Shown here: one piece after another, positions 35,677 to 46,148 of the stretch | How the letters are laid out: every line of letters begins with the position of its first letter | Numbering within the stretch: the first letter of the stretch is position 1 | Assembly (NCBI RefSeq): GCF_052857255.1 | Contig: NC_135505.1 | Span: forward strand, 66,204,149 to 66,268,148 | Origin: Amblyomma americanum | Taxonomy: Eukaryota; Arthropoda; Arachnida; Ixodida; Ixodidae | DNA: 64,000 nt | Reading direction: 5' to 3' | Notes under the pieces: generated by a model | Told to the model about the DNA's origin: nothing | The model's input: only the letters and a program-made list of their open reading frames with translations | The model's database searches: none | Translations under genes and position numbers: made by a program

Positions 35677-35949
35677 TATACAGATTATAGCACCTAATTT
35701 CACAGCAGTGAACACATTGACAACGTATAAAAAAGAACAATTTTCAACATACATGAATGAAGACAACATGATATTGGCGTGCTGTCGGGTTATGCTAAGC
35801 TTTCAACGAACCTGCATATTTCGACCATATACGTAACAGCCACAAACCAATTATTTAGTGAAAGAACGCCCGGAGGTCAGCATTGCTGCATTTATTAATG
35901 TCAATGCCTGCATCAAAGATGCGGTTGAGTAGTGCGGGTAGATAATATC

Positions 35950-36095
35950 TGTTGTATCGTAGTAATGATAATTAGCAATGAAAAAGTACACGTAGCATGC
36001 GGTCGAGCCTATCTGTATTCTCCTACTTCGTCGTCTCTTCTCCCCCCATGCCCGCGCGTGCGTGCAGCGCACTTGCCACACTTCATCTTTATCAC
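35950..36095 (-). repeat. 3' LTR of the short Gypsy element
   Basis: On the minus strand the LTR runs TGTGATAAAG...GATACAACA (TG...CA), 146 bp. The flank ATATC lies at 35,945-35,949. A purine-rich tract (gtgcggcggaaa) lies just inside, at 36,107-36,096. Confidence 0.9.
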
Positions 36096-36227
36096 ATTTC
36101 CGCCGCACTTAAAAAAAAACAAAATGTCTAGCGGATGTCATTGTCTTTGAACCATGCGGGCCGCTTCTTTTTGCGAGTACTTCGGCGAGGCGGCGCAGAA
36201 GGTGAAGCCGCAGTTGCCGCTGTGGAT

Positions 36228-38122
36228 TTACTTACACGAGGGTTGAGGAGCGGCTGCCGATTCCGGAGCGGGCGGAACGGCTGGCATCATATGGATTGAA
36301 GGCGCGTCCGAAGAAGGACCCTGGACCACGGTTCCGGACTGTGGACTGGGAGGCGGCATTCGGTTGCCGTCGTTAGGCGGCGAAATATCAGCGAAAAGGG
36401 CCGCTGGAGCTGAGGAGGACAGTTGCTGCTGAACTACTTCTGGGTGAACCGCAGAAAACTTGGACGAGTGCCACACTCGCCCATCATCCAGCAGATAAGA
36501 TGCAGGTCCACGCTGCTCCACAACCTTCCGAGGCTCCGAAAACCGAGCTGACAGTTTGCCTCGCACATTTGGGTTGCGGACACGCACGTACTGGCCAATG
36601 TGAAAGTGACGACACTGGGCGCCACTCCGCTGGTCCGCATAAAGCTTGTATTGCGCTTGTTTCTCGTCAAGCCTCTGCCGCAAAAGCTTAAGCGCTTTTG
36701 TCGGATCCATTGAGAAGGACTGATCCGGCAGTCCTACGACGTTAAGTATTGTGCGGGGCAACCGGCCATGAAGTAGGACAGCTGATGCAATTCCTGTCGT
36801 GGCATGGGGCGTACAGCGGTAGACACCGAGGTAGTCCACAATCGCTGTACGTAGGTCGCGTCGCTCGCACAGAGCTAGCTGAATGTAGGACTTAAGCACT
36901 CGATTGAATCGTTCAACGAGTCGATTAGCTTGGGGATGGTACACTGAAGAGTAGCAATGGCGTATCCCCGTTCGCGGAGGAAAGTTTGCATGGCCATCGA
37001 TGAAAATTGAGGTCCGTGGTCAGAGACAATCTCTTGAGGGTAACCCTCACGAGCGAAGAGGCCAAGCAGGAATTCTTGAACGGTTTGAGTTGTGATGGCA
37101 TCAGCGAAGACAACTTCTGGCCACTTACTGTAATAATCCATGAGAGTAATCGCGAAGCGGCAGCCACTGGGAGCTTGGTCGAAAGGCCCCACGATATCAA
37201 TGTCAACCGTATCCCAAGGTTTCTCTGGGAAGGCGACAGGTTGCAGAGGAGCTGCCACCGGACGAGCCGATTTGTCACAGGACTGGCACACGACGCATGT
37301 CCGTACCATTTCTTCGACGTGCTCGTCCATTCGCGGCCACCAGTAGAGCTCTCGCAGTCGACTTTTCGTGCGGCTGATCCCGGGGTGTGACTCGTGCGCG
37401 ATGTCCATGAGGCGTCGTCTCAAACTTTCGGGAACGACGAGCCTGTCACCTCGGTACAAGACGCCTTGCACGACGGACAGCTCCGAGCGCAGGAGATAGT
37501 ATGGCCTAAGGTTCACCGGTAGGGATTTCTTGTCCGGCCATGTCGCCGATGTAAACTGAATGGCTTGAGCAACTGCCGCGTCGCTGATGGTTGCCTCTTG
37601 AAGCTCGTGTAGAGTCACGGCTGGCGATAGCAGGCAGACGAAGTCGTCGTCACTAGCGTCGAACTCACTGGGATCACTGCACGATGTGGTCGGTAAGGGA
37701 AGGCGAGACAGAGCATCCGCAACAGAGTCGTCATTGCCTTTGCGGTACTCTACAGTGTAGTTGTAGCACAACAGGCGAGCCGACCAACGTGAAATTCGCA
37801 ACGGCCGATGGCCCGTTCCGTTCGTCGACAGCAAAATGACAAGTGCACTGTGGTCGGTGCGTAGAACAAAAGGCCGGCCCCACAAATACACGAGCCACCG
37901 TTCGCACGCCCAAACGCAAGCTAGGGCCTCACGTTCACCAACAGAGTACTTTCTTTCATGGGGTGTCAAGGTACGGGAGGCAAACGCAACAGTTTGCAGG
38001 GAATGGCCGTTGTCTTGCTGAAGCACTGCCCCAAGGCCATATCCGGAAGCGTCAGTCGTTACGACCACGGGAAGGGCAGGATCAAAAAAATGCAACACGT
38101 CACATGACGTCAACATGGACAT
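36228..38122 (-). pseudogene. Gypsy RNase H and integrase
   Basis: RNase H opens with VVTTDASGYGLGAVLQQ and has SVGEREALACVWACERW and VLRTDHSALV. The integrase follows, with an H2C2 finger (ESHPGISRTKSRLRELYWWP, then CVVCQSC) and core blocks DTVDIDIVGP and IVSDHGPQFSS, the two catalytic Asp. The frame breaks near 36,940. The next frame (36,944-36,228) has YHPQANRLVERFNRVLKSY with the catalytic Glu, and a C-terminal module QYVRVRNPNVRGKLSARF with the FSAVHP end. One frameshift therefore separates the D,D from the E. Confidence 0.9.
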
Positions 38123-39219
38123 CAGTAGTTTGAAGCTTGAATCCGCAGCAGCAGTCTAAGTGAAGGCGGAGTCGCTGCCTCGAAGTAGGGCGCGTTAGGC
38201 TCAACGACGTCGGAGTAATGCGGGATAAACTTGGAGTAGAAACCCGCAAGTCCAAGGAGGGAGCGAAGCTCGCTGATGTTAGATGGAGTCGGAGCCTTCG
38301 TAATCGCCTCGATGGCAGAAGAAACCGGAAACAGTCCTTCACCGCTGACAACATGCCCCAAGAAAGTGAGCTTCGGAACATCGAAGACCCATTTGTGGTT
38401 GAGCTTGAGTCCGGCTTGGGACAGGCGCTCGAGAACAGCACGAAGGTTGGTCAGGTGCTCCTGTCGGGAGGTGCCATGGACTATGATGTCGTCGATGTAG
38501 AAGAGGACACCTTTGCACCCTTTTAAAATTAACTGCATCATCTTCTGAAAAGCCGGAGGCGCCGAAGCAAGGCCGGAACACACTCGTTTGAAGCGGAAGA
38601 GGCCATCATGGGTAATGAATGTGGTCAATTCCCGACTCTCAGGGCTAAGTGGTACTTGATGGTAAGCCGAGGCAAGGTCCAATTTCGAAAAACGCTGTGA
38701 CCCGGCGAAGCTATGTAGAAGTTCTTCTGTTTGAGGCAAAGGAAAACTGTCGACCACAATAGCCTTGTTCGGCTCACGCAAATCGACGCACATTCGGATG
38801 GAGCCGGCAAGGCTGCGAAGGACAGCGACGTACTCATCGGTTGTCGCTCCTGGAGCCTGAACTCGACGGAGAAAGCGATGACGTGCGGCGATTACATTCA
38901 CGGACGATTTGTAATGCTCCGACAGGATGGATATCGCCGCATCAAATTCGTCAAGGCGGGGCGCCTCGTCACCGGAGTGCGAAGCCGCAGCTGTAGGCGC
39001 TGGAGTGGACGACGGCGGCGCCAATGTGTAAAAAATGCGCTGACCTTCCAGTCCGAGGCAATTCAGCAGGATGGCCTTCCGCCTGTCCACGCCCAGAGTA
39101 GAGGCACCAGAGGCCAGCATGTAATTCCGGAACGCCAGCTCCCATTGCTCCCATGGAAGGGCTGGACGACCAGGAGTCGGCAGGAAGGGTGGTGGTGGCT
39201 GAAGCCCAGAAAAGCTCAT
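38122..39219 (-). pseudogene. Gypsy gag fused to reverse transcriptase
   Basis: The gag start MSFSGLQPPPPFLPTPG is at about 39,219, with WEQWELAFRNYMLASGA, the typical retrotransposon gag N-terminal helix. The frame runs directly from gag (EYVAVLRSLAGS) into RT (MCVDLREPNKAIV), so the end of gag, the zinc knuckle, the protease and the first part of RT are deleted in frame. RT continues with FSKLDLASAYHQVPL (first Asp) and LFYIDDIIVHG (YIDD, catalytic pair), then FLGHVVSGEGL. RT ends in a frame break at about 38,122. The open frame extending to 39,819 is the neighbouring LINE read through the LTR, not part of gag. Confidence 0.85.
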
Positions 39220-39282
39220 GACGGATGGTGAGCAGGCCACGTGAAGGTCCCGAATCAAAACAGCATCCTCGTCGCCAAAATA

Positions 39283-39429
39283 TGTTGTATCGTAGTAATG
39301 ATAATTAGCAATGAAACAGTACACGTAGCATACGGTCGGGCCGATCTGTATTCTCCTACTTCGTCGTCTCTTCTCCCCCCATGCGCGCGAGTGCATGCAG
39401 CGCACTTGCCACACTTCATCTTTATCACA
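39283..39429 (-). repeat. 5' LTR of the short Gypsy element
   Basis: 147 bp, same TG...CA ends as the left LTR, with scattered substitutions between the two (for example aaaaag against aaacag), so the insertion is not recent. The flank ATATC lies at 39,430-39,434. Confidence 0.9.
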
Positions 39430-39754
39430 ATATCTATGCATCTGTATCCCGTAGTTAGTTCGTGGCGTGTTAAGGTTGTAGTGCCGCAGACGGCGTAGCG
39501 GGGATGTAGGTACAAGGAGCTCAAGCTTAGCGATTTGAGATATTGTTGAAATTTTGTCCCAAGTTTCCTGTTTGTAGCGCAAGGACAGACGTATATCAAA
39601 GAGACTAAATATTCTCGGCACGTTACTATTGTGAAAAAGGGCTGCGGAAGGATAATCATAAGGTTGGTTAAAAATAATTCTTAAGGCCTTCTTCTGAAGG
39701 AGGTAAATATTTTGAAGAGTGGTCTTTGGAGCAGCTCCCCAAACTAGGTTTCTC

Positions 39755-40335
39755 TTCAATGCACTTAAGAACAGAGGTAAACAGTTCTTTATGGGGAATA
39801 GAATAGTAGAGATCTTCAACGTCTATGGCGGCAGCCAACTCTACCGGCACCAGCCCTTTCCTTATGCAATACGCCAAGCGTCTTGCCTTGCATGTCGTCC
39901 AAGTGATGTGGGTGATTAACACAGACTCTTGCGATGGAGAGGAAAACACGAAAGAAGGGCCCACTGTACTAGAAATGAAGTTCGATAAAACTTTTTGTTG
40001 GGCAAGTTGGTTCATTTTACTTGAGGCGATGCTTGTAGCGCGACAAAAAGCAGACAAGGCACAGAGATGAACGGGACAAGCGCTACTCTCAACTAGTTTA
40101 ATTGAAGGATCGATCGAACATATTTACATAGTTTCCTTTTTCCTTCAAGAACACAATCACCAGAACGCTCATGCGAATGGCACACAAATTTCACACGCCT
40201 GCATCAGATCAGGCTATCTAAAAACATACTCGTCAGAGTACATCTTCACCGAAGGGCTGCTGATGCAGTCTGGCCCTTTCTTTTTGATATGGAACGCCTA
40301 TATCAGTTCCAGCTTTAGCGCGCATTTGCATTGAC
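39755..40335 (-). mobile_element. PLE tail joined to a PLE 5' part (minus)
   Basis: From 40,335 to 40,020 on the minus strand runs a PLE 3' tail like those at 33,375 and 40,440. It leads directly into an N-terminal PLE coding part. That part contains TTCKARRLAYCIRKGLVPVE, like the start of the 12,171 PLE, jumping to IDVEDLYYSIPHKELFTSV, the first RT catalytic block, with a deletion between. A tail joined head-on to the next copy's start is the pseudo-LTR layout of PLEs. The coding part stops at about 39,755, where the LINE thumb begins. Confidence 0.6.
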
Positions 40336-40756
40336 CAATGACCTCTTGTCTTTTTTAGGAATGACGAGCATTTGCAATACTTGCAGTGAACTACCGGATT
40401 CGTTCAACTCCCATTCTCGACGCATTTTTCATGCTCGCACTAACACGAGAACTGATAGAGGCGTTCCATAAAGGGTTGGAGTGCGCCACCAGCCCCTCGG
40501 TAAAGATGTACTCTAACGAGCATAAGTTTTTAAATAGCCTGATGTGATGCGTGTGAAATTTGTGTGTCATTCGCATGAGTGTTCTGGTGATTGTGTTCTT
40601 GAAGGAAAAGGGAAATTGTATAAATGAGTGCGATTGATCTTTCAATAAATCTAGTTGAGAGTAGTACTTGTCCCGTTCGACATCTGTCCCTTGTTTGTTT
40701 TTTGTCGCGCTACAAGCATCCCTTCAAGTAAAATGAACCAACTTGCCCAGCAAAAA
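40336..40756 (+). mobile_element. PLE 3' end, plus strand
   Basis: Upstream sequence encodes a terminal block ELIEAFHKGLECATSPSVKM, in the position of EYHFRKRGKECVSGTSV in other PLEs. The shared tail follows, up to ctacaagcatcccttcaagt and gaaccaacttgccc. It is inverted relative to 39,755-40,335, giving arms of about 300 bp. It ends next to the poly(A) signal of the Myb/SANT-like gene, so it may have replaced or extended that gene's 3' UTR. Confidence 0.6.
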
Positions 40757-40767
40757 GATTTATTAAA

Positions 40768-43700
40768 TTACCTGTCATTATTTTCTTTATCCTCTTTTGA
40801 TTTCATGTACTTGTCTAACAGCCGAACCAAGTTGGCGTTAATATCATTGCCGTCTTGTGCCATTCTAAGCATTTTCTTTCTAAATTTGTGGGCCCTTTTC
40901 TCCGCTTTCACCGCCTGTGCGGCTTCGTCTTTATGAAGCGCAAGAAGCTGGTGCACAACGGAACTCCTGTCCCGCTTGCGTCGGCTTCTGCCGCCTCCAC
41001 TTGTTCCACCAACGTTAGCTCGGTTGCTGCAGCCCATGGTTCCACTGGTACTGGGTAGCACAGCCAGGGGAGACGTGCTCAGCAGTTGGGGGTCCGCTCT
41101 GTCTCCGAGGGGCTCGTCTTCCCCTGACGCCAGTACCTCGGCAGTGCCTGGCACCTCATTGACGACTGGCAGCTGCACACGACCAAACATAGTATATTGC
41201 ATTTTTCATCTTCCCAGGTGAATGGTCAAAGCTGCCGTAATAGTATGCAATCATCAGCTGCCCCATCCTATGCCAGCTAGAACAAAGGGACAGTTCAAAT
41301 CTTTTATCTGCTTATAACTGCATAGATATATTATTGAAGAACTTAACACAGTCTAGTAGCTGCATAGATATATTATTGAAGAACTTAATTATAGAGTCTA
41401 GCAAAAACTAATCACTGAACAGCAATAATGAATAGCATGTTTAAAATGAATGAGACATTGATAGTGTCATTGGTAATATATAACCAGTCTTCTACACGTT
41501 GCATAAAATAAGTTACCAACTACAATTACAATGACTCCATCTGAAATGTAACTGATTACAGTGGTCAATTACCGCCCCAGTATGGCTAAACGGCTCTGTT
41601 CCTGAGACCTGGAAATTGGCCACTGTGATCCCAATTACAAAAGCAGGGAAGCCACCGACGGATCTTGGCAACTTCCGGCCTATTTCTCTAAAATCAACAC
41701 TGTGCAAGCTCACAGAGGTATTTTAGCCGCACGACTGAGCGGCTAACATTATTATATATGTTATAATAATAACGCGGCTCAATTATTATATATGTTGATG
41801 TCAGTACCCAGGGCTGTGTAACAACAACTGCAGTTTACTGTCCCTGCAAGTCTGCACTTGACAAGACGGTCAGGTTTCGATTCGCGGAACCTTCTTCCTT
41901 CTGTGCTGAGCTGGTTGCTATACAAGACTCGCTTCCCTCTGTAGCCGCAGTTACCTTGCTTCCCTACAGCCCACATTATCATCCGCACTGACGCCCTTCA
42001 AGCAACACGTCTACTCCGACACGTCAGCCGCAGCCCAGAAATCTGCCAGAATATACATCGCCTGGTGGCTCGCATCCCGCAAGCCATTCGAATTGAGTGG
42101 GTCCCACGTGACCTAATCAATTCACAAAGCTCTGCAGATTCTGCAACCTGCTTGCCGACCCTACCCACATCAATGCCTCAATTCCTCAGTATAGATGATG
42201 CTACCCTCCTCACAAGGAACACCTCCGGAGCCACACACGTGCTCTCGTCCCTCAGAGTGCGATAACCCTCCGCCTCACGGTCTTACCCGTGCAGAGGAGA
42301 TTGTGCTCCGGAGGATCCGGGTAGGGGTTGCCCTCACTCCTGCCGTAACTGGGACGTGGCCTCAATTTCGCCACTTATATCCTTCCTCTTTTCTTCCCAA
42401 CTCTCCTTATGACCAGAGGCAATAAACAATGCTATAAAAATAAAGGATAACTGTATAACCCGTAATGTTAGTCTGAAAAAGTAATTGATTACAAAATTAC
42501 ATAAAATGTATTCAATTACAAGTAACAGATTACAAGTAATCAACTACGTACAACTTGGTATATAACCTTGGCAAGAGGCCAAACCAATGAACCAAAGTAG
42601 ATAGAGATGAGGTGGTAACTGCAGTATGACACTTTGGATTGAACTGCTGTGGGTTAAGAACCTTTTGTTCGCGCTTGCCTGACAACCATGGTTGTACAAG
42701 TGTCGTTTTTTTCTGTGCAACCTCTTCCCTCCCTTTTCTACTCAGTTCTCTAGTATCCGCAGCCGGCGTGCCTTGTGCAGTATTCTGTACATTTAAAAAA
42801 TTCATAGTGATGGAATTCCACAGTGACAGAGCGGTCTAATAATGGGTAATGTTTGAAATTGTAAATTACCTCCAAACTTTCCTCGACCCGCCCATCATCA
42901 TTGATGGGTAGGCTGCCGAGGAAACTGTGCAGCTGCCAGTAGAACTGCCACGGGACACCAGGAGAGCCAGTGGCAGTTCCAGTTCGTCTCAGCTGCCTGG
43001 AAAGATAGAAATGATTTCAATAATAAATGTGCTCTTGGTGATCTCTTTAGGCCATCAAACTTCCTGTGAACACTGGTACTTAAGGCAAATGTTACATCAA
43101 TATGCAGGTACCAACTGGCAGGTACTGGTGAAAATGTCACTTAACTGCACCAGCTGGAGCTTTTCAAGTGAATGGTTCAGCTGATAGCATTCTAGCAATA
43201 TCTGCATAGTAGGCCAGTGAGGCCTAAAGTTATATATTTCAGAAAATCGAGAAATTTGCTGAACAGTTACCTTAGCTGGTAGCCAGAAGTACCCGAGCAC
43301 TCTATAAAGACACCTTAACTCAGAAAAAAAGAGTGAAATTTTGAAGCACGTGTATTCGGTTCTGCACTCAATGCTTACACTTGAGCGGAAGTTGATTGAC
43401 TGAGAATTTTGCCTGCCAATCAATCAGTGCAAGTTAAATAGGAGATAAGTAATGATCACAACGCTGACCATGCGTGCTGCCATGCGTGCTGGCGGCTGTA
43501 TGGCAAGGTCACTATGTACAGCGCTCTGTCAGTTTGAAACAAAAGCTTTGCACGACAACAGCTGCCGCGAAAATGAAAAAGACAAAGTTTGCATGCAGAG
43601 CGGTGCATGCACGCGTACACAAACGAAGACGAAAAGGTGCTTTTCTTTTTTATTAACTCAGTACAGGTGAATAGCCACCCGATTCTTGGCCGATCCCCCA

Positions 43701-44268
43701 GTGTGGGTATGTGTCGTCTTTTGTTAGGCCTACAACTACGCAGTTTACGAAGAAAAAAAACGGACTGGCGCTGTGTAACATACGCTGCTCCCGTCACACG
43801 GCACTCGTTGTTCAGTTCTTATATGAGTACATACATAATTGAAAGATCTTGGGCGCTCGGGAGGTAAAGAATACGCGACGACGGCGAAAAGTTTGCACGT
43901 TGCTGAACCAACACACTGCTGCCGAACGCGTGGGGCTGACGTCGCGCCATAAGAACAGCGCTAGGTGAGCAATGCAATGAGAGTAAAGATAGCACTTACC
44001 GGTATTTTTTGTTCAGATTATTCATTTTTTGCTTGACCTGCTTTGCAGTGTAGGGGCCTTCGCCCGGCGCTAGCCCGGCGTTCAGCTCCGCCGCCATGGC
44101 AGCGTATATACGCGCATTGCGCGTATTTCCCCGCAGAGCGGGTAGCTGGTCCTCCCAGATGCGAATCAAAGCCGCTGTTGTTACATCAGGCCAGTTGACA
44201 CGCCTCTGGGAGGACGATTGCTGCGACACTGCTGCTGCTGCCTCCATGCCTTCCACGGACGCCGCCAT
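40768..44268 (-). CDS. Spliced Myb/SANT-like DNA-binding protein (three exons)
   Basis: Three minus-strand exons join into a 266-residue frame without a stop. Exon 1 is 44,268-44,000, with ATG in acaaaATGgcg and donor G|GTAAGT. Exon 2 is 42,996-42,870, with acceptor atctttccag and donor G|GTAATT. Exon 3 is 41,172-40,768, with acceptor gtcgtgtgcag and stop TAA. Phases fit: CG|G codes Arg90, and exon 2 ends on a full codon. Residues 24-132 form a trihelix/Myb-SANT-like domain with NWPDVTTAALIRIWED, KQVKQKMNNLNKKYR and VPWQFYWQLHSFLG. A Ser/Gly linker, a basic patch (RSRRKRDRSS) and a charged C-terminal helix follow. Such proteins are host factors or accessory proteins of Harbinger elements. AATAAA lies at 40,764-40,759. 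Which of the two it is cannot be decided here. Alternative acceptors for exon 3 are possible. Confidence 0.75.
41555..42440 (+). pseudogene. LINE fragment in intron 2 (RT piece plus RNase H)
   Basis: The plus strand reads WLNGSVPETWKLATVIPITK, then PPTDLGNFRPISLKSTLCKL, the RT start with the NFRPI motif. After a gap and AT-rich tandem sequence (about 41,740-41,800) comes an RNase H region: CAELVAIQDSLPS, IIIRTDALQATRLLRHVS and IRIEWVPRDLINSQSSAD, with Glu and Asp motifs. It ends with RIRVGVALTPAVTGTWP. The middle of the ORF is deleted. It is surrounded by TAAT/GTAA-rich sequence at 41,505-41,570 and 42,450-42,550, so it may have entered another repeat. Confidence 0.6.
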
Positions 44269-44436
44269 TTTGTCGGTTAAGCGCAAACGGAGGTTAGCCA
44301 GCTCGGTTTACGGTAACTACGGTTAGTGGCGTAACTACAGTTTGGCTTTCCGTGTGAGCGCGGCTAACTATAGTTAAGGGTAACCGCAGTGTACTTAACC
44401 ATGGTTAAGGGTGCCCGTGTAAATGCGGTATAAGGG

Positions 44437-44849
44437 TCGAACGGACGCGATCTCGTTGCGAGCGCACGCAGTCCGCCGTCGGTCTAAGTGCTTCGCAGTC
44501 TCTGCCCCGAGAAAAACTGGGCCACTCCAGTTGGGGCGGGGGCGACGCAAAACTTGACGATGCCCCTACGCCAGGCCGAGGTCGCTCTCTCGAGGGAAAG
44601 AGAGGTGCGGCAGGGAAAAATTTGGCCGCGGCGCTCGGGGGCTCGAAACTCTCTGCGTTATCCGCGCAAACCGCATGCGCGCGGTCCCGAGCGCCGACCA
44701 GCAGCGCCTTCCAGTCTCGCTCGCAGTCGCCGAGGGTGCTGCCGACTGTGAGCGGGGAATGGGCGGAAGGCGTCGGCCGGACGATTGGGGAAGGACGCGC
44801 GCGCGCGCTGGACCGCGCCGGAATCGAACGCGAGAGCGCACATCTGTGT
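44437..44849 (+). other. ITS2, 3' part
   Basis: GC-rich sequence directly upstream of the 28S start. I do not find the conserved 5.8S words (such as cgatgaagaacgcagc) in the window, so only the end of ITS2 is present. The left boundary, near 44,437, is where the composition changes from the Myb/SANT-like upstream region. That makes it a rDNA to non-rDNA junction. Confidence 0.6.
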
Positions 44850-46079
44850 CGACCTCAGATCAGGCGACACAACCCGCTGAATTTAAGCATATCACTAAGC
44901 GGAGGAAAAGAAACCAACAGGGATTCCCTGAGTAGCTGCGAGCAAAACGGGACCTAGCCCAGCACCGAATCCCCCGTCCTTGCAGGCGGTCGGGAAATGT
45001 GGTGTATGGGAGGCAACGTTCCCGGGAGTTTGCGACGGCGCAAGTCCCCCTGACAGGGGCTTATCCCAGAGGGGGTGCCAGGCCCGTCTCCGCCGTTGCG
45101 CGCCCGGGACGAAGCCTCCCGTGAGTCGGGTTGCTTGAGAGTGCAGCCCTAAGTGGGTGGTAAACTCCATCTAAGGCTAAATACGACCGAGAGACCGATA
45201 GTCAACAAGTACCGTGAGGGAAAGTTGAAAAGAACTTTGAAGAGAGAGTTAAAAAGTACGTGAAACCGCTTAGAGTAAAACGGGTGGGCCCTCGAAGCTC
45301 GAAAGCGGTGGGATTCAGTCTCCGGACGACTGCCGAGCTGGCGGCATCGGGTAAACGGCTCCTCTCGGGGGGCTGTTCCGGCTGCCAGTGCGCGGACGCG
45401 GTCTCCGGGGTGCGCACCTTCCACCGCCGGTAGAACGCCGCGACGGACGCGGGTCAATGGGAAAAGTACGACTTTGAGTCCGGCTCTGGAGGTGCCCTGC
45501 TCGTCCCCTCGGTGACGGTTCGCGGGAGTTATACCTTGCCGTGCACGAAGAGTTCGTCACCCCGTCCAGGCCCCATGGGCTTCTCCCGGCTGTCGGGAGG
45601 CCCGAACGATGACGCCCTCTGGAATCGGAGCGGAGGAACCGCTGGGCAAGCTTGTCGCCTCTCGTTGTCCGGGTTGGTCCCGTGGCGGCGGGCTGGCGGC
45701 GAGAAGCCGGGCGAGCGGGGAGTTCTCCCGCGGAGGCGCTATCGTGGTTTGCGGCGAGTAGGTCGGTAACCCACCCGACCCGTCTTGAAACACGGACCAA
45801 GGAGTATAACATGTGCGCGAGTCAATGGGTCTCTCGAAACCCAATGGCGCAATGAAACGTGAAGGCCCTCCGCGGGCCGCGTTGCGATCCCGGACCGCAC
45901 AGGGGTTCGGGCGCAGCAACGGCCCGTCCCAGGCGCTCACTTGTCGCCGGGGCGGTGCGAGAGCGCACACGTTGGCACCCGAAAGATGGTGAACTATGCC
46001 CGGGCAGGACGAGGCCAGAGGAAACTCTGGTGGAGGTCCGAAGCGAATCTGACGTGTAAATCGATCGTCCGATCCGGGT

Positions 46080-46148
<69 letters not shown>

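Larger units (their letters stand above)
35950..39429 (-). mobile_element. Ty3/Gypsy LTR retrotransposon with 5 bp duplication
   Basis: Two LTRs of 146 and 147 bp bound a minus-strand gag-pol. ATATC flanks both outer ends (35,945-35,949 and 39,430-39,434). Five bases inside the 5' LTR, TGGCGACGAGGATG is the likely primer-binding site; TGG pairs with tRNA CCA, and the sequence recalls the tRNA-Ser site of Mag-like elements. The polypurine tract is next to the 3' LTR. The total is 3,480 bp, short for this group, because gag is joined in frame to mid-RT. The element interrupts the ORF2 of the minus-strand LINE. Confidence 0.9.
34018..39750 (-). mobile_element. LINE 3' part split by Gypsy and piggyBac insertions
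   Basis: The ORF2 C-terminus starts at 39,745 (WGAAPKTTLQNIYLLQKKAL, LINE thumb) and runs to NYGIQMHRY at 39,430, where the Gypsy LTR begins. Beyond the Gypsy element the frame resumes at 35,949 (YLPALLNRIFDAGIDI) and ends at a stop near 35,850. The 3' UTR continues to the piggyBac end at 35,676, resumes at 34,280, and ends with ccactgctctgtagcaag and aaataaataaact at about 34,020. Removing both insertions and one copy of each duplication gives continuous coding and UTR. The 5' part of the LINE is missing; PLE sequence abuts at about 39,755. Confidence 0.8.

Noticed and set aside
38122..39819. A 565-residue minus-strand frame as one protein
   Set aside because: It is a chance read-through from a LINE thumb across the Gypsy LTR into gag and RT; the LTR and ATATC duplication mark the joint.
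44290..44436. Repeated taaccatggtta/taactac words as a transposon terminus
   Set aside because: Suggestive of an inverted-repeat end, but no matching partner was found at the other side of the Myb/SANT-like gene.
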